The position numbers were made by a program, and so were the translations under genes. A model generated the notes under the pieces. It was not told where the DNA came from, ran no database searches, and saw nothing but the letters and a program-made list of their open reading frames with translations. From positions 4,171,004-4,235,003 of the forward strand of contig NZ_NRSW01000001.1 in NCBI RefSeq assembly GCF_002288635.1: 64,000 bases of DNA, given 5' to 3'. Below, piece by piece: positions 54,023 through 62,858 of the stretch (positions are counted from its first letter, which is position 1; every line of letters begins with the position of its first letter). This DNA is from Mucilaginibacter sp. MD40. Lineage in GTDB: Bacteria; Bacteroidota; Bacteroidia; Sphingobacteriales; Sphingobacteriaceae.

Positions 54023-55582
54023 TCAATATATCCCGAACTGGCCATCGTTATTTAAATTGATGTTGTGGTTTTGGGCGGTTTGGTTAGCTAAGGCTAAAAA
54101 CTGCCCGCTGGTGATCAGTTTATGCAGGGCATTTATATCCGTAGCAAATATCCTGTCTTCCTTTATGGCTGGGACATGCTCGCGTACCAATTGATAGCAA
54201 GCCTCTATCATACCGGTAGATTGTAAAGGCCTGCGGAACTCCAAAGCTTGTGTGGCATATAGCAATTCAATCGCCTGTATGTATTCAATGTTATTGATGA
54301 TCTGGTGAAGTTTTCGCCCGCTGATAGATCCCATGGAAACATGATCTTCCTGGCCTAATGATGTTGGCACACTATCGGCACTCGCCGGGAAACAAAGCGT
54401 TTTGTTCTCGGTAACCAATGCCGCTGTGGTATATTGCGGTATCATGAGGCCGGAGTTCAGGCCTGCATCGCTGGTCAATAATTTAGGCAATCCGTAACGC
54501 CCTTCACTCATCAGGTAGCAACGCCTGTCGGCAATGTTGCCCAGTTCTGCTGCCGCTATGGCTGCATAATCGAGCGGGATGGCCATTGGTTGCCCGTGAA
54601 AGTTACCACCGCTAATAGTATCATCAGCGTTAAAAACAATAGGGTTATCAGTAACAGAATTAAGTTCGATCTCCGTCATTTCCTTTAAATGTAGCCAGGC
54701 ATTGCGAGAAGCGCCGTGCACCTGCGGCATGCAACGTAACGAGTATGGATCCTGCACTCGGTCGCAGTCGGCATGTGAGCTGCCTATCTCCGATCCCTGC
54801 AACATAGCTGCCAGGCGTTTGGCTACATGTTTAGTGCCTTTATACGGACGAATCGTATGCAAACGCTCATCAAATGGTTTCGCGGAACCCATCAGCCCTT
54901 CTAAGGATACCGCACCGATAATATCAGCTGTATCCAAAATATTTTTGAACCGCTCCACACCATTTACGGCGAAGGCAAGTATGAATTGCGTTCCATTAAT
55001 TAAAGCCAAACCTTCTTTTGGTCCCAGCGTAAGTGGTTTAAGGTTATTGTCTTTTAATACCACATCAGCGGGGTGGTGTTGCCCATTAACTGATACCTCG
55101 CCCAAACCTATCAACGGCAGGAACAAGTGCGACAGCGGCGCCAGATCGCCCGATGCACCTACGGAGCCTTTCTCCGGCACAACCGGTATCACATTATTTT
55201 CGATATGCCAGATAATACGCTCTAAAGTTTGTAACGCGATACCGGAGAAGCCCTGCGCCAAAGCGTGCACTTTGGTGATGAGCATCAGTTTGGCAATTTC
55301 TTCTGGAATAGGGTTACCTATGCCCACGCTATGGCTTTTCAGGATGTTACTTTGCAACATGCTGGTATCCTGTTCAGATATACGCGTATCGCACAGCGGA
55401 CCAAACCCGGTATTGATGCCATAAACAGCTTCAGTTCCATGCGCTATCTTCCCCACTTCGCGCCATGAGGTATCAACACGATTTTTGGCCTCTTCATTAA
55501 TAATTCCTTTTACTTTACCCGCAGCTATGTCAAGGCATAGGCCAACACTTAAATGATCTGTACCGTAATTAAATGTTTTCAT
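54023..55582 (-). CDS. hutH: Histidine ammonia-lyase
   Basis: A 519-residue MIO-dependent lyase that converts histidine to urocanate. The MIO-forming triad ASG lies in GSVGASGDLAPLSH, and YGINTGFGPL supplies the catalytic tyrosine. The selectivity motif reads SH in ILKSHSVG, as in histidine-specific enzymes and unlike the H-L or F-L of tyrosine and phenylalanine lyases. hutU and hutI are not in the window. The start overlaps the MarR gene by 14 bases, indicating coupled translation. Confidence 0.94.
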   Translation of the reverse strand: MKTFNYGTDHLSVGLCLDIAAGKVKGIINEEAKNRVDTSWREVGKIAHGTEAVYGINTGFGPLCDTRISEQDTSMLQSNILKSHSVGIGNPIPEEIAKLMLITKVHALAQGFSGIALQTLERIIWHIENNVIPVVPEKGSVGASGDLAPLSHLFLPLIGLGEVSVNGQHHPADVVLKDNNLKPLTLGPKEGLALINGTQFILAFAVNGVERFKNILDTADIIGAVSLEGLMGSAKPFDERLHTIRPYKGTKHVAKRLAAMLQGSEIGSSHADCDRVQDPYSLRCMPQVHGASRNAWLHLKEMTEIELNSVTDNPIVFNADDTISGGNFHGQPMAIPLDYAAIAAAELGNIADRRCYLMSEGRYGLPKLLTSDAGLNSGLMIPQYTTAALVTENKTLCFPASADSVPTSLGQEDHVSMGSISGRKLHQIINNIEYIQAIELLYATQALEFRRPLQSTGMIEACYQLVREHVPAIKEDRIFATDINALHKLITSGQFLALANQTAQNHNINLNNDGQFGIY

Positions 55583-56075
55583 TAGAGGTGGCGGCTTTAA
55601 GTTTATCTCCTACACGTCCAGACAGGTTGTAAGCGCGGAAAGTATCTTCCATAGCGGTAATGGCAGGCAGTAATTGCTGTAACTGTTCATTACCGCCGGC
55701 AAGCTCAGTCATGCTGGTGCTGATAGCATCCCAAATAGGCAGTATTTGTTGCAGCAAGGCTTTGCCCTTCTCTGTGAATTGTACCATTTGGCGACGGCCG
55801 TCATCTGCACTTACGGTAGTCTCTACCAGGTTGCGGTTCTTTAAATTAGTGATCAACTGACTGGCGGCAGGGTGCGATACTTCTGTTTTATCGCTCAACT
55901 CTTTTATGGATAGTGAGTCGTTCTGCGAAAGCAGGTAAAATACCGGGAACCAACTGGCATCAAATTCGATCCCCTCATTCTGATAAATGCGGTTGATCTC
56001 ACTCAGGAAAGCTTCACTTAATCGCCTTAACCGACTACCTAATACCAGATAGCCTAAATTTTGATACAAATTCAT
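55569..56075 (-). CDS. MarR-family transcriptional regulator
   Basis: A 168-residue winged-helix regulator: LSIKELSDKTEVSHPAASQL is the HTH and SADDGRRQMVQFTEKGKALL is the wing with its DxR element. It lies upstream of hutH and overlaps it, so it is probably the local regulator of the histidine-degradation genes, responding to an aromatic or acidic ligand. MarR control of hut genes is unusual; HutC (GntR type) or HutP is the common regulator. Confidence 0.9.
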   Translation of the reverse strand: MNLYQNLGYLVLGSRLRRLSEAFLSEINRIYQNEGIEFDASWFPVFYLLSQNDSLSIKELSDKTEVSHPAASQLITNLKNRNLVETTVSADDGRRQMVQFTEKGKALLQQILPIWDAISTSMTELAGGNEQLQQLLPAITAMEDTFRAYNLSGRVGDKLKAATSNENI

Positions 56076-56204
56076 GTATGCAATTTATATAAGTGCTTAT
56101 ATAAATGCAAGTCACATTTTTTCTGGTTAATTTCTCAATGTAAATGTATCAGCCTTTTTACGCAGTTCGGAAGCATTTATACCTGTATCTTTTACATTTG
56201 CGAT

Positions 56205-56870
56205 ATGAAAAAACTATCATTACTATTTCTAATAAGCCTTATCTGCGGTACAAGCTTTGCATCTGCGCCGGATACAATTAAACGTGCCGGCTATACACTT
56301 ATCATATCCGGTAACGATGAGCACTTTGATAAGGCTATCACTGATAAACTGATCAGCACCTTTTTTACGGTTTATCCTAAAATTGTGAACGAATACAACA
56401 AGAAAAGCCTAAAAACGGTTAACTTTTTTATTGATACCGCTTACCATGGCGTTGCTGCTACTGATAATGGCCGTGTAGTATTCAGCCCCGCTTACATGAC
56501 TACTCATCCTGATGATATCGACGTAGTGACCCATGAGGTGATGCACATTGCCCAGGATTACGGCGACTTTGATGGCCCCGGATGGTTAACCGAAGGTATT
56601 GCTGACTATGTACGTAACGAGCATGGCGTAGCAAACGCCGCTGCCAAATGGAATCTGCCGGATTTTAAACCAACACAAAACTATAATAATGCTTACCGCG
56701 TTACCGCCCGCTTTTTAGTTTGGGTAGAAAAAAAGGTAAAAAAAGGAACTGTTAAAAAGCTTGACAGCCAAATGCGTGGCCGCACCTACACTGCTGCATC
56801 CTGGAACAAACTCACCGGTAAATCTGTAGATGACCTGTGGAGAGAATATGCGGCTAATCCCGCGCTGTAA
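56205..56870 (+). CDS. Secreted basic-secretory-protein-family metallopeptidase
   Basis: A 221-residue protein starting at ATG 56205, which gives a signal peptide ending SFASA. An in-frame upstream start at 56061 would overlap the divergent MarR gene. The zinc motif HEVMHIAQDYG (HExxH) is followed by GWLTEGIADYVRNEHG, characteristic of the plant BSP-like peptidase family. Substrate unknown. Confidence 0.88.
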   Translation: MKKLSLLFLISLICGTSFASAPDTIKRAGYTLIISGNDEHFDKAITDKLISTFFTVYPKIVNEYNKKSLKTVNFFIDTAYHGVAATDNGRVVFSPAYMTTHPDDIDVVTHEVMHIAQDYGDFDGPGWLTEGIADYVRNEHGVANAAAKWNLPDFKPTQNYNNAYRVTARFLVWVEKKVKKGTVKKLDSQMRGRTYTAASWNKLTGKSVDDLWREYAANPAL

Positions 56871-56890
56871 GTTTCAAAGCAATTGCCATA

Positions 56891-56928
56891 AACAAGAAAG
56901 GCTTGCCAATTGGCAAGCCTTTCTTGTT
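56891..56928. terminator. Bidirectional terminator between the BSP peptidase and atpG
   Basis: Perfect 38-base palindrome, arm AACAAGAAAGGCTTGCCAA. It lies between convergent genes and probably ends the atp operon as well. Confidence 0.9.
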
Positions 56929-56944
56929 ATTATATTTGAACAGA

Positions 56945-57850
56945 TTACGAGCCGCTTAATGCTGCCGCACCGCTTACAATCTCGGTTAATTCTGTTGTAA
57001 TGGCTGCCTGGCGCGCCTGGTTATATGAAAGCTTAAGTGATTTCAATAACTCACCAGCGTTTTCAGTCGCCTTATCCATGGCGGTCATACGTGCACCGTG
57101 CTCAGAAGCGTTTGAATCTAACACTGCGCGGTATAACTGTATTTTAATATTCTTAGGGATCAGTTGCTCTACTATCTCTTCCTTTGAAGGTTCAAGAATA
57201 TAATCCACCTGGCTTTCCGGAGTAGCGTCTTTTTTAGCAGCTTCTTTCTCGTTCTTTTCAGGTTTTGGCACAGGTAGCAGCTGCTCAGTGATCAGGAACT
57301 GCATTGCCGCGTTCTTGAAGTGGTTGTACACCAGTTCAACACGGTCATACTGGCCATTAACAAAACCTTTCATTATCTCATCAGTAATTTTTGATGCGTT
57401 AATGAAGTTAAGGTCAAGGTAAAGATCATTATGGTTACCTACCACATTAAACTTGCGGCGGGTGTAAAAGTCATGACCTTTTTTACCAATAGCTACGATA
57501 GATACATTACCCGCTTTCATTTGGGCGCTGTATTTTTCACTAATGAGGTTATTGGCAGCTTTTATAGCATTGGTGTTAAATGCACCGGCCAAACCACGGT
57601 TTGAGGTTACTACAACTACCAGTACACGCACGGGCTCACGCTCCTGCAGGTAAGGTGATGCACCATCCTCAAGGCTTGCAGAAAGGTTAGCCAACAAGTC
57701 CTTCAATTTACTGGCGTAAGGGCGCAATTGTACAATAGCATCAGTAGCTCTGCGCAACTTTGCCGCCGAAACCATTTTCATGGCCTTGGTGATCTGTTGC
57801 GTTGAGTTCACAGACGCTATCCTGTTTCTTACTTCTTTTAAATTAGCCAT
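56945..57850 (-). CDS. atpG: ATP synthase F1 subunit gamma
   Basis: A 301-residue central stalk subunit. ANLKEVRNRIASVNSTQQIT and KAMKMVSAAKLRRA at the N-terminus, and ARMTAMDKATENAGELLKSL with YNQARQAAITTELTEI at the C-terminus, are diagnostic. An insertion around residues 195-225 is rich in Lys and Glu. Last gene of the atp operon; atpD and atpC do not follow, as is usual in this phylum. Confidence 0.96.
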   Translation of the reverse strand: MANLKEVRNRIASVNSTQQITKAMKMVSAAKLRRATDAIVQLRPYASKLKDLLANLSASLEDGASPYLQEREPVRVLVVVVTSNRGLAGAFNTNAIKAANNLISEKYSAQMKAGNVSIVAIGKKGHDFYTRRKFNVVGNHNDLYLDLNFINASKITDEIMKGFVNGQYDRVELVYNHFKNAAMQFLITEQLLPVPKPEKNEKEAAKKDATPESQVDYILEPSKEEIVEQLIPKNIKIQLYRAVLDSNASEHGARMTAMDKATENAGELLKSLKLSYNQARQAAITTELTEIVSGAAALSGS

Positions 57851-57860
57851 TCGTTGTTTT

Positions 57861-57978
57861 GAGTATCAAGTCTCGAGTATCAAGTATCAAGATTTTTGCC
57901 TTGCTGCTACCCTACTTTCAAAAAGTTTATTTGTATCAGGTATCAAAAACGGGTCTTGATACCTGATACTTGCTACTA
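57861..57978. repeat. Inverted repeat within the atp operon
   Basis: GTATCAAG-type motifs (AGTATCAAG, GAGTATCAAGTATCAAGA) on the left pair with TCTTGATACCTGATACTT on the right, filling the 136-base gap between atpA and atpG. Confidence 0.65.
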
Positions 57979-57986
57979 AGTACTAA

Positions 57987-59561
57987 TTAATAGTTCGCTG
58001 ATATTTCTTTAGCTACGGTTTCTAACACACCGGTTAGCTGATCGTCAAACTTACCTGCTTTAAGGGCTGCAAGCACCTCAGGGTGGCGCACCTCTAACTG
58101 GCTGGTAAATTCTTCTTCAAACTGGCGTACTTTGTTAACCGGTACGTTACGCATTAAGTTCTTGGTACCAATGTAAATGATAGCAACCTGCTTTTCTACT
58201 GATACCGGAGAGAACTGACCTTGTTTAAGGATCTCAACGTTACGTGCACCTTTATCAATTACTGATTTGGTTGAAGCGTCAAGGTCCGAACCGAATTTAG
58301 AGAAAGCCTCTAACTCGCGGTACTGTGCCTGGTCAAGCTTTAAGGTACCTGCTACTTTCTTCATTGATTTGATCTGCGCGTTACCACCTACACGAGATAC
58401 CGAGATACCTACGTTGATGGCCGGGCGGATACCGGCAAGGAACAAGTTAGACTCCAGGAATATCTGACCATCGGTAATGGAGATTACGTTCGTTGGGATA
58501 TATGCTGATACGTCACCTGCCTGTGTTTCAATAATAGGCAGCGCGGTTAATGAACCGCCACCTTTTACGATGCCTTTGATAGACTCCGGCAGATCGTTCA
58601 TTTGCTGAGCGATGCTGTCGTTAGAGTTGATCTTAGCGGCACGCTCTAATAAACGGCTGTGCAAGTAAAATACGTCACCAGGGTAAGCCTCGCGGCCTGG
58701 TGGGCGACGAAGTAACAATGATACTTCGCGATAAGCAACAGCCTGTTTTGAAAGGTCATCATAGATAATCAAAGCAGGGCGGCCGGTATCACGGAAGTAC
58801 TCACCGATAGCTGCACCCGCAAACGGAGCAAAGAACTGCATGGTAGCAGAGTCTGAAGCGTTTGCAGCAACTACGATAGAGTATGGCATAGCGCCGTTCT
58901 CTTCTAATGTACGTACGATGTTAGCTACGGTAGAAGCTTTCTGGCCGCAGGCAACATATATACAGATCACAGGTTTACCTGCGTCATAAAATTCTTTCTG
59001 GTTGATGATGGTATCGATACAAACCGCAGTTTTACCTGTTTGGCGGTCACCGATAACCAACTCACGCTGGCCACGGCCGATAGGGATCATCGCGTCGATA
59101 GCTTTGATACCGGTTTGTAATGGCTCGGTAACCGGCTGGCGGTAGATAACGCCGGGTGCTTTACGTTCCAAAGGCATCTCGTAAGTTTGACCGGTGATTG
59201 GGCCTTTACCATCAATAGGAGTTCCTAAAGTATCAACAACACGGCCAAGCATACCTTCGCCTACGTTGATAGATGCAATACGGTTGGTACGTTTAACGGT
59301 GTCGCCTTCTTTAATATCGTCTGATTTACCTAACAATACCACACCCACGTTATCTTCTTCAAGGTTAAGTACGATACCCTGTAAACCGTTACCAAACTCA
59401 ACCAGCTCACCTGATTGTACTTTGCTTAAACCGTAAACACGTGCAATACCGTCACCCACCTGGAGTACAGTACCCACTTCTTCTAATTCAGATTCTGACT
59501 TAAAGCCGGCTAATTGCTGACGCAGGATAGCTGATACTTCGTCCGGTCTTACCTCTACCAT
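57987..59561 (-). CDS. atpA: ATP synthase F1 subunit alpha
   Basis: A 524-residue regulatory nucleotide-binding subunit. Walker A is [10 protein letters not shown] near residue 171, and [40 protein letters not shown] and the arginine-finger segment [11 protein letters not shown] are present. It lies between atpH (upstream) and atpG. No anomalies seen. Confidence 0.98.
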   Translation of the reverse strand: MVEVRPDEVSAILRQQLAGFKSESELEEVGTVLQVGDGIARVYGLSKVQSGELVEFGNGLQGIVLNLEEDNVGVVLLGKSDDIKEGDTVKRTNRIASINVGEGMLGRVVDTLGTPIDGKGPITGQTYEMPLERKAPGVIYRQPVTEPLQTGIKAIDAMIPIGRGQRELVIGDRQTGKTAVCIDTIINQKEFYDAGKPVICIYVACGQKASTVANIVRTLEENGAMPYSIVVAANASDSATMQFFAPFAGAAIGEYFRDTGRPALIIYDDLSKQAVAYREVSLLLRRPPGREAYPGDVFYLHSRLLERAAKINSNDSIAQQMNDLPESIKGIVKGGGSLTALPIIETQAGDVSAYIPTNVISITDGQIFLESNLFLAGIRPAINVGISVSRVGGNAQIKSMKKVAGTLKLDQAQYRELEAFSKFGSDLDASTKSVIDKGARNVEILKQGQFSPVSVEKQVAIIYIGTKNLMRNVPVNKVRQFEEEFTSQLEVRHPEVLAALKAGKFDDQLTGVLETVAKEISANY

Positions 59562-59593
59562 TTTAAATTTATTTAGAGTTTATTTTTCTGTTA

Positions 59594-60139
59594 TTAAACT
59601 GCCTTAGCGGCAAAATCTTTTCTTAATTTATTGAGGGCGCTTTGTACGCTGGTATCCAGTTGTCTGTCGCCAACGGTAAGTACAAAACCACCTATTAAAG
59701 CTGCATCAACCTTAGCGTTAAGCTGTATGGTACCGCCAATGGCTTTCTGCAACTCATCAGTAATAACCTGTTTATTAGCGGCAGATAGCGGTGTTGCTGA
59801 TACCACGGTAGCCTTAGTGATGTGTTTAGCTATATTGTACAAATTGATATACTCTTTAGCCGTTACATACAAAACATCGCCGCGGCCTTTATTCACCATC
59901 AACTTAAAAAAGGCAATGGTTAATTTATCAACCTTACCGCCAAATACGCCATCCAGTATCTGCACTTTTTTGTGTTGCGGAACAATTGGGTTGCTCAATA
60001 CCGCTTTAAGTTCAGATGATGCCTTAACTGTTGCAATAAAGGTATCCATATCTGCTTTAATGGCATCAACAATATTTTGTTCCTGCGCAAGCTCTATAAG
60101 CGATTTGGCGTACCTGATCCCTATGGTTACTTCTGACAT
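59594..60139 (-). CDS. atpH: ATP synthase F1 subunit delta
   Basis: A 181-residue peripheral stalk subunit (OSCP-like). IGIRYAKSLIELAQEQNIVD at the N-terminus and IGGFVLTVGDRQLDTSVQSA at the C-terminus match the family. It lies 32 bases before atpA and 77 bases after atpF; the latter gap holds short imperfect repeats. Confidence 0.94.
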   Translation of the reverse strand: MSEVTIGIRYAKSLIELAQEQNIVDAIKADMDTFIATVKASSELKAVLSNPIVPQHKKVQILDGVFGGKVDKLTIAFFKLMVNKGRGDVLYVTAKEYINLYNIAKHITKATVVSATPLSAANKQVITDELQKAIGGTIQLNAKVDAALIGGFVLTVGDRQLDTSVQSALNKLRKDFAAKAV

Positions 60140-60216
60140 AGTATTTTAGTAGTGAGTGGTGAACAGCGAGTGATGATCAGTTAACTAATCTCTAAACTCT
60201 GATCACTAATCTCTAA

Positions 60217-60708
60217 TTATAATTTCACTTCTTTTAACAGTTGCGATACAAGCTCGTCCTGCTTTTGCTGATCTTGCAGCTGGTTTTGTAAGATCTTTTC
60301 GGCAACCTGTATAGATAGCGTAGCCACCTGGTTTTTAACATCAGCCATCGCTATAGCTTTCTGGTTGTTTATTTCAACACGTGCAAGCTCAATCTGGCGC
60401 GCGCCTTCTTTATGGGCAGCATCTTTAGCATCAGCAATGATCTGCTCTTTTATTTTCTTGGCTTCAGAAAGGATCAGGTCGCGCTCGGCACGGGCTTGTT
60501 TTAACAAGCTTTCGTTCTCGTTGGTAAGGCGGCTCATTTCCTCTTTAGCTGCTTCAGCTTTCAGCAAAGCATCTTCGATAGAACGCTCACGATCATCAAT
60601 AGCGCCCATGATGGGTTTCCATGCAAATTTAGCAAGCAGGAAAAACAGCACTAAGAACGATACGGTGGTCCAAAAAACTAAACCAATCTCAGGAGTTACT
60701 AATTCCAT
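60217..60708 (-). CDS. atpF: ATP synthase F0 subunit b
   Basis: A 163-residue peripheral stalk subunit: one N-terminal TM helix (VFWTTVSFLVLFFLLAKFAW), then a long charged coiled coil (IMGAIDDRERSIEDALLKAE onwards). The gene is separated from atpE by a strong hairpin. Confidence 0.95.
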   Translation of the reverse strand: MELVTPEIGLVFWTTVSFLVLFFLLAKFAWKPIMGAIDDRERSIEDALLKAEAAKEEMSRLTNENESLLKQARAERDLILSEAKKIKEQIIADAKDAAHKEGARQIELARVEINNQKAIAMADVKNQVATLSIQVAEKILQNQLQDQQKQDELVSQLLKEVKL

Positions 60709-60737
60709 GTTTTGTTTTATATATGAGTTTAAATGTC

Positions 60738-60789
60738 AAATTTTAATAACCTTACCTGCCGCCAACCGCTGCAGGTAAGGTTAAAATTT
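60738..60789 (-). promoter_or_regulatory. Strong intercistronic hairpin between atpE and atpF
   Basis: Arms AAATTTTAA(TA)ACCTTACCTGC and GCAGGTAAGGTTAAAATTT with an 11-base loop. The stem is about 19 bp and interrupted only by two extra bases. It could stabilise the atpE message end or partly terminate transcription, favouring production of the multi-copy c subunit. Confidence 0.6.
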
Positions 60790-60804
60790 TTCTCCGGGTT
60801 GAGA

Positions 60805-61041
<237 letters not shown>

Positions 61042-61062
61042 TTATATGGTTATTTACAATTA

Positions 61063-62223
61063 TTAATGGTGATGCTCTTCAATAGCAGTACCAATGAACA
61101 GGGCGGTCAACAACGTAAAGATAAAGGCCTGCAACGCGGCAACCAGCAACTCTAACACATCCATAAACACTACGAACGCTACCGATACAGGTGCAATAGC
61201 TACGCTCTTGAACACAAATATCAATGATATTAAGCTCAGTACGATAATGTGACCTGCGGTGATGTTAGCAAACAAACGGATCATTAACGCGAAAGGCTTG
61301 GAGATGATACCCACCAGCTCTACCGGCCACATAATTGGATACAACCAAACCGGTACATCCGGCGCGAAAATGTGTTTCCAATAGTATTTATTACCGTTTA
61401 CATTTACAATGATCAGGGTGATAACTGATAGTACAAAAGTTACCGCGATGTTACCGGTTAAGTTTGAACCACCCGGAAAGAACGGAACCAAACCTATAAG
61501 GTTGTTGATCCAGATAAAGAAAAACACGGTTAACAGCAACGGCATAAAGCGCTGGTATTTGTAACCAATGTTTGGGCGGGCAATATCATCACGTACAAAC
61601 AGGATGATAGGCTCCATAAAAGACTGCAAGCCTTTTGGCGCTTTACCTACACGCTTTTTGTAAGCGGCAGAAACGCTAAAGAAGATGATGATCAACAACA
61701 AAAAGGAGATCCACATACTTACCACGTTCTTGGTGATAGAGAAGTCGATCAGTTTTTTGTGCATATTAAGCATATTAGCGCCTGCAGTAAGCTCCTCACC
61801 CGGGCCTACAATACTAATTTTGTCCTTTACCAGGCGATAAGTATAATATTTACCGGTATAATCGGCATGGCCGTGCTCAAAATGAGCCGAAGAGAATACT
61901 TCAAAACCTTTGTCGGTATATAAAATAACCGGCAGCGGGAAAGTGGTAGTACCCCACAGATGCCAGCTATGCGAATCGGCAATGTGTTCAAGTATTACCT
62001 CACTTGGGCTAAACTCCTCCTTATTGTGGCTTTCTGCACCGGTAGCGGCATGTTCCTCATGTTGTATAGCAAAACTTTTACAAGTGAAAAACGTGAGAAA
62101 AACGCCTAAAATGAGGCTTAAAGCTATTTTTTTGAATTCAAAATATGGCTTAAATACATTGAATGGGTGTTTTTTGCTTTTAATTTTGGTTGCGCAAGTT
62201 ACACAACAAAACGTAAACTTCAA
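61063..62223 (-). CDS. atpB: ATP synthase F0 subunit a
   Basis: A 386-residue a subunit. Conserved helices include PVELVGIISKPFALMIRLFA with the essential arginine in MIRLFANITAGH. A long N-terminal extension of about 150 residues, with a signal-like segment at about 32-50 and His/Glu-rich periplasmic part, is usual in Bacteroidota. The only canonical start in this frame upstream of the signal is TTG at 62223, which overlaps the AtpI-like gene by 44 bases. Confidence 0.93.
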   Translation of the reverse strand: MKFTFCCVTCATKIKSKKHPFNVFKPYFEFKKIALSLILGVFLTFFTCKSFAIQHEEHAATGAESHNKEEFSPSEVILEHIADSHSWHLWGTTTFPLPVILYTDKGFEVFSSAHFEHGHADYTGKYYTYRLVKDKISIVGPGEELTAGANMLNMHKKLIDFSITKNVVSMWISFLLLIIIFFSVSAAYKKRVGKAPKGLQSFMEPIILFVRDDIARPNIGYKYQRFMPLLLTVFFFIWINNLIGLVPFFPGGSNLTGNIAVTFVLSVITLIIVNVNGNKYYWKHIFAPDVPVWLYPIMWPVELVGIISKPFALMIRLFANITAGHIIVLSLISLIFVFKSVAIAPVSVAFVVFMDVLELLVAALQAFIFTLLTALFIGTAIEEHHH

Positions 62224-62560
62224 AGGCGGTATTTAAGAAATATAAATAACAGAAATTGGCTAAAAAAACGCCGTGATCCGGGTGTATTTTTGACACAAAA
62301 ACCAAGGCGAAAGCCATGCATCCAAGCATCTTTACCACGGTTGTGGCCAGGAAGGTTTGGGCATATAAACCGGGTTTAATGCGCTGTATGACCCCTAACG
62401 CGGCAATTACCATAAAAGTGAACAGGGTGATCAGGAAAAAAAGCGCCCAGAATTTTGGCACCAGCCACGCGGTTTTTCCAATACTTTGCAGCACATAAGG
62501 TGGCGCGGCCAGCAGTAAAATAAATACTACAAAACGCAGGTATACAGTTATTTTTTTCAA
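62180..62560 (-). CDS. AtpI-like four-helix membrane protein
   Basis: A 126-residue protein with four TM segments starting from a TTG at 62560, which overlaps the atpZ stop in the pattern TTGA. An in-frame ATG at 62632 would prepend residues read from the atpZ gene. Position between atpZ and atpB and topology suit an ATP synthase assembly factor of the AtpI type; the sequence itself is too divergent to be certain. Confidence 0.65.
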   Translation of the reverse strand: MKKITVYLRFVVFILLLAAPPYVLQSIGKTAWLVPKFWALFFLITLFTFMVIAALGVIQRIKPGLYAQTFLATTVVKMLGCMAFALVFVSKIHPDHGVFLANFCYLYFLNTAFEVYVLLCNLRNQN

Positions 62561-62787
62561 TTTCTTACCGCCCTTATCACCAGATATAATGAAACAAAAA
62601 CACCAATTAATGATAAAACGGCAGTCACCCACTTAGTGGCATGGCCCGCAGTTTCATCAATTTTGTAACCGGCAAAGGCAAATACACCTATAACCACAAT
62701 CATCTGGAAGGCCACGCCGGTATACTTAGCATAGGCGTTTACTTCAGTTTTACCACTGGTATTTTCCTTTTGTTCATTTTGTGCCAT
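62557..62787 (-). CDS. atpZ: AtpZ-like F0F1 ATP synthase assembly protein
   Basis: A 76-residue protein with two TM helices (about residues 26-43 and 52-70) and a short polar N-terminus; YAKYTGVAFQMIVVIGVFAF then GYKIDETAGHATKWVTAVLS is the AtpZ/ATPase_gene1 pattern. First gene of the operon; a promoter is expected in the gap at 62788-62858. Confidence 0.85.
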   Translation of the reverse strand: MAQNEQKENTSGKTEVNAYAKYTGVAFQMIVVIGVFAFAGYKIDETAGHATKWVTAVLSLIGVFVSLYLVIRAVRN

Positions 62788-62858
62788 GGGGCAAATTTAT
62801 TAAACCTATTGCATTATGTTTAGTATTTTAGCGAGGCATTTATAAACAGCCTGCAACC

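Noticed and set aside
54702-55424. 240-codon ORF antisense to hutH
   Set aside because: Shadow of a well-supported gene; low-complexity translation with many Cys, Ser and Pro and no family features.
54023-55582. Tyrosine ammonia-lyase of a flexirubin pigment cluster
   Set aside because: The selectivity motif reads SH, as in histidine lyases, ftcD is adjacent, and no pigment genes are visible.
59631-60149. 172-codon ORF antisense to atpH
   Set aside because: Shadow ORF opposite a conserved ATP synthase gene.
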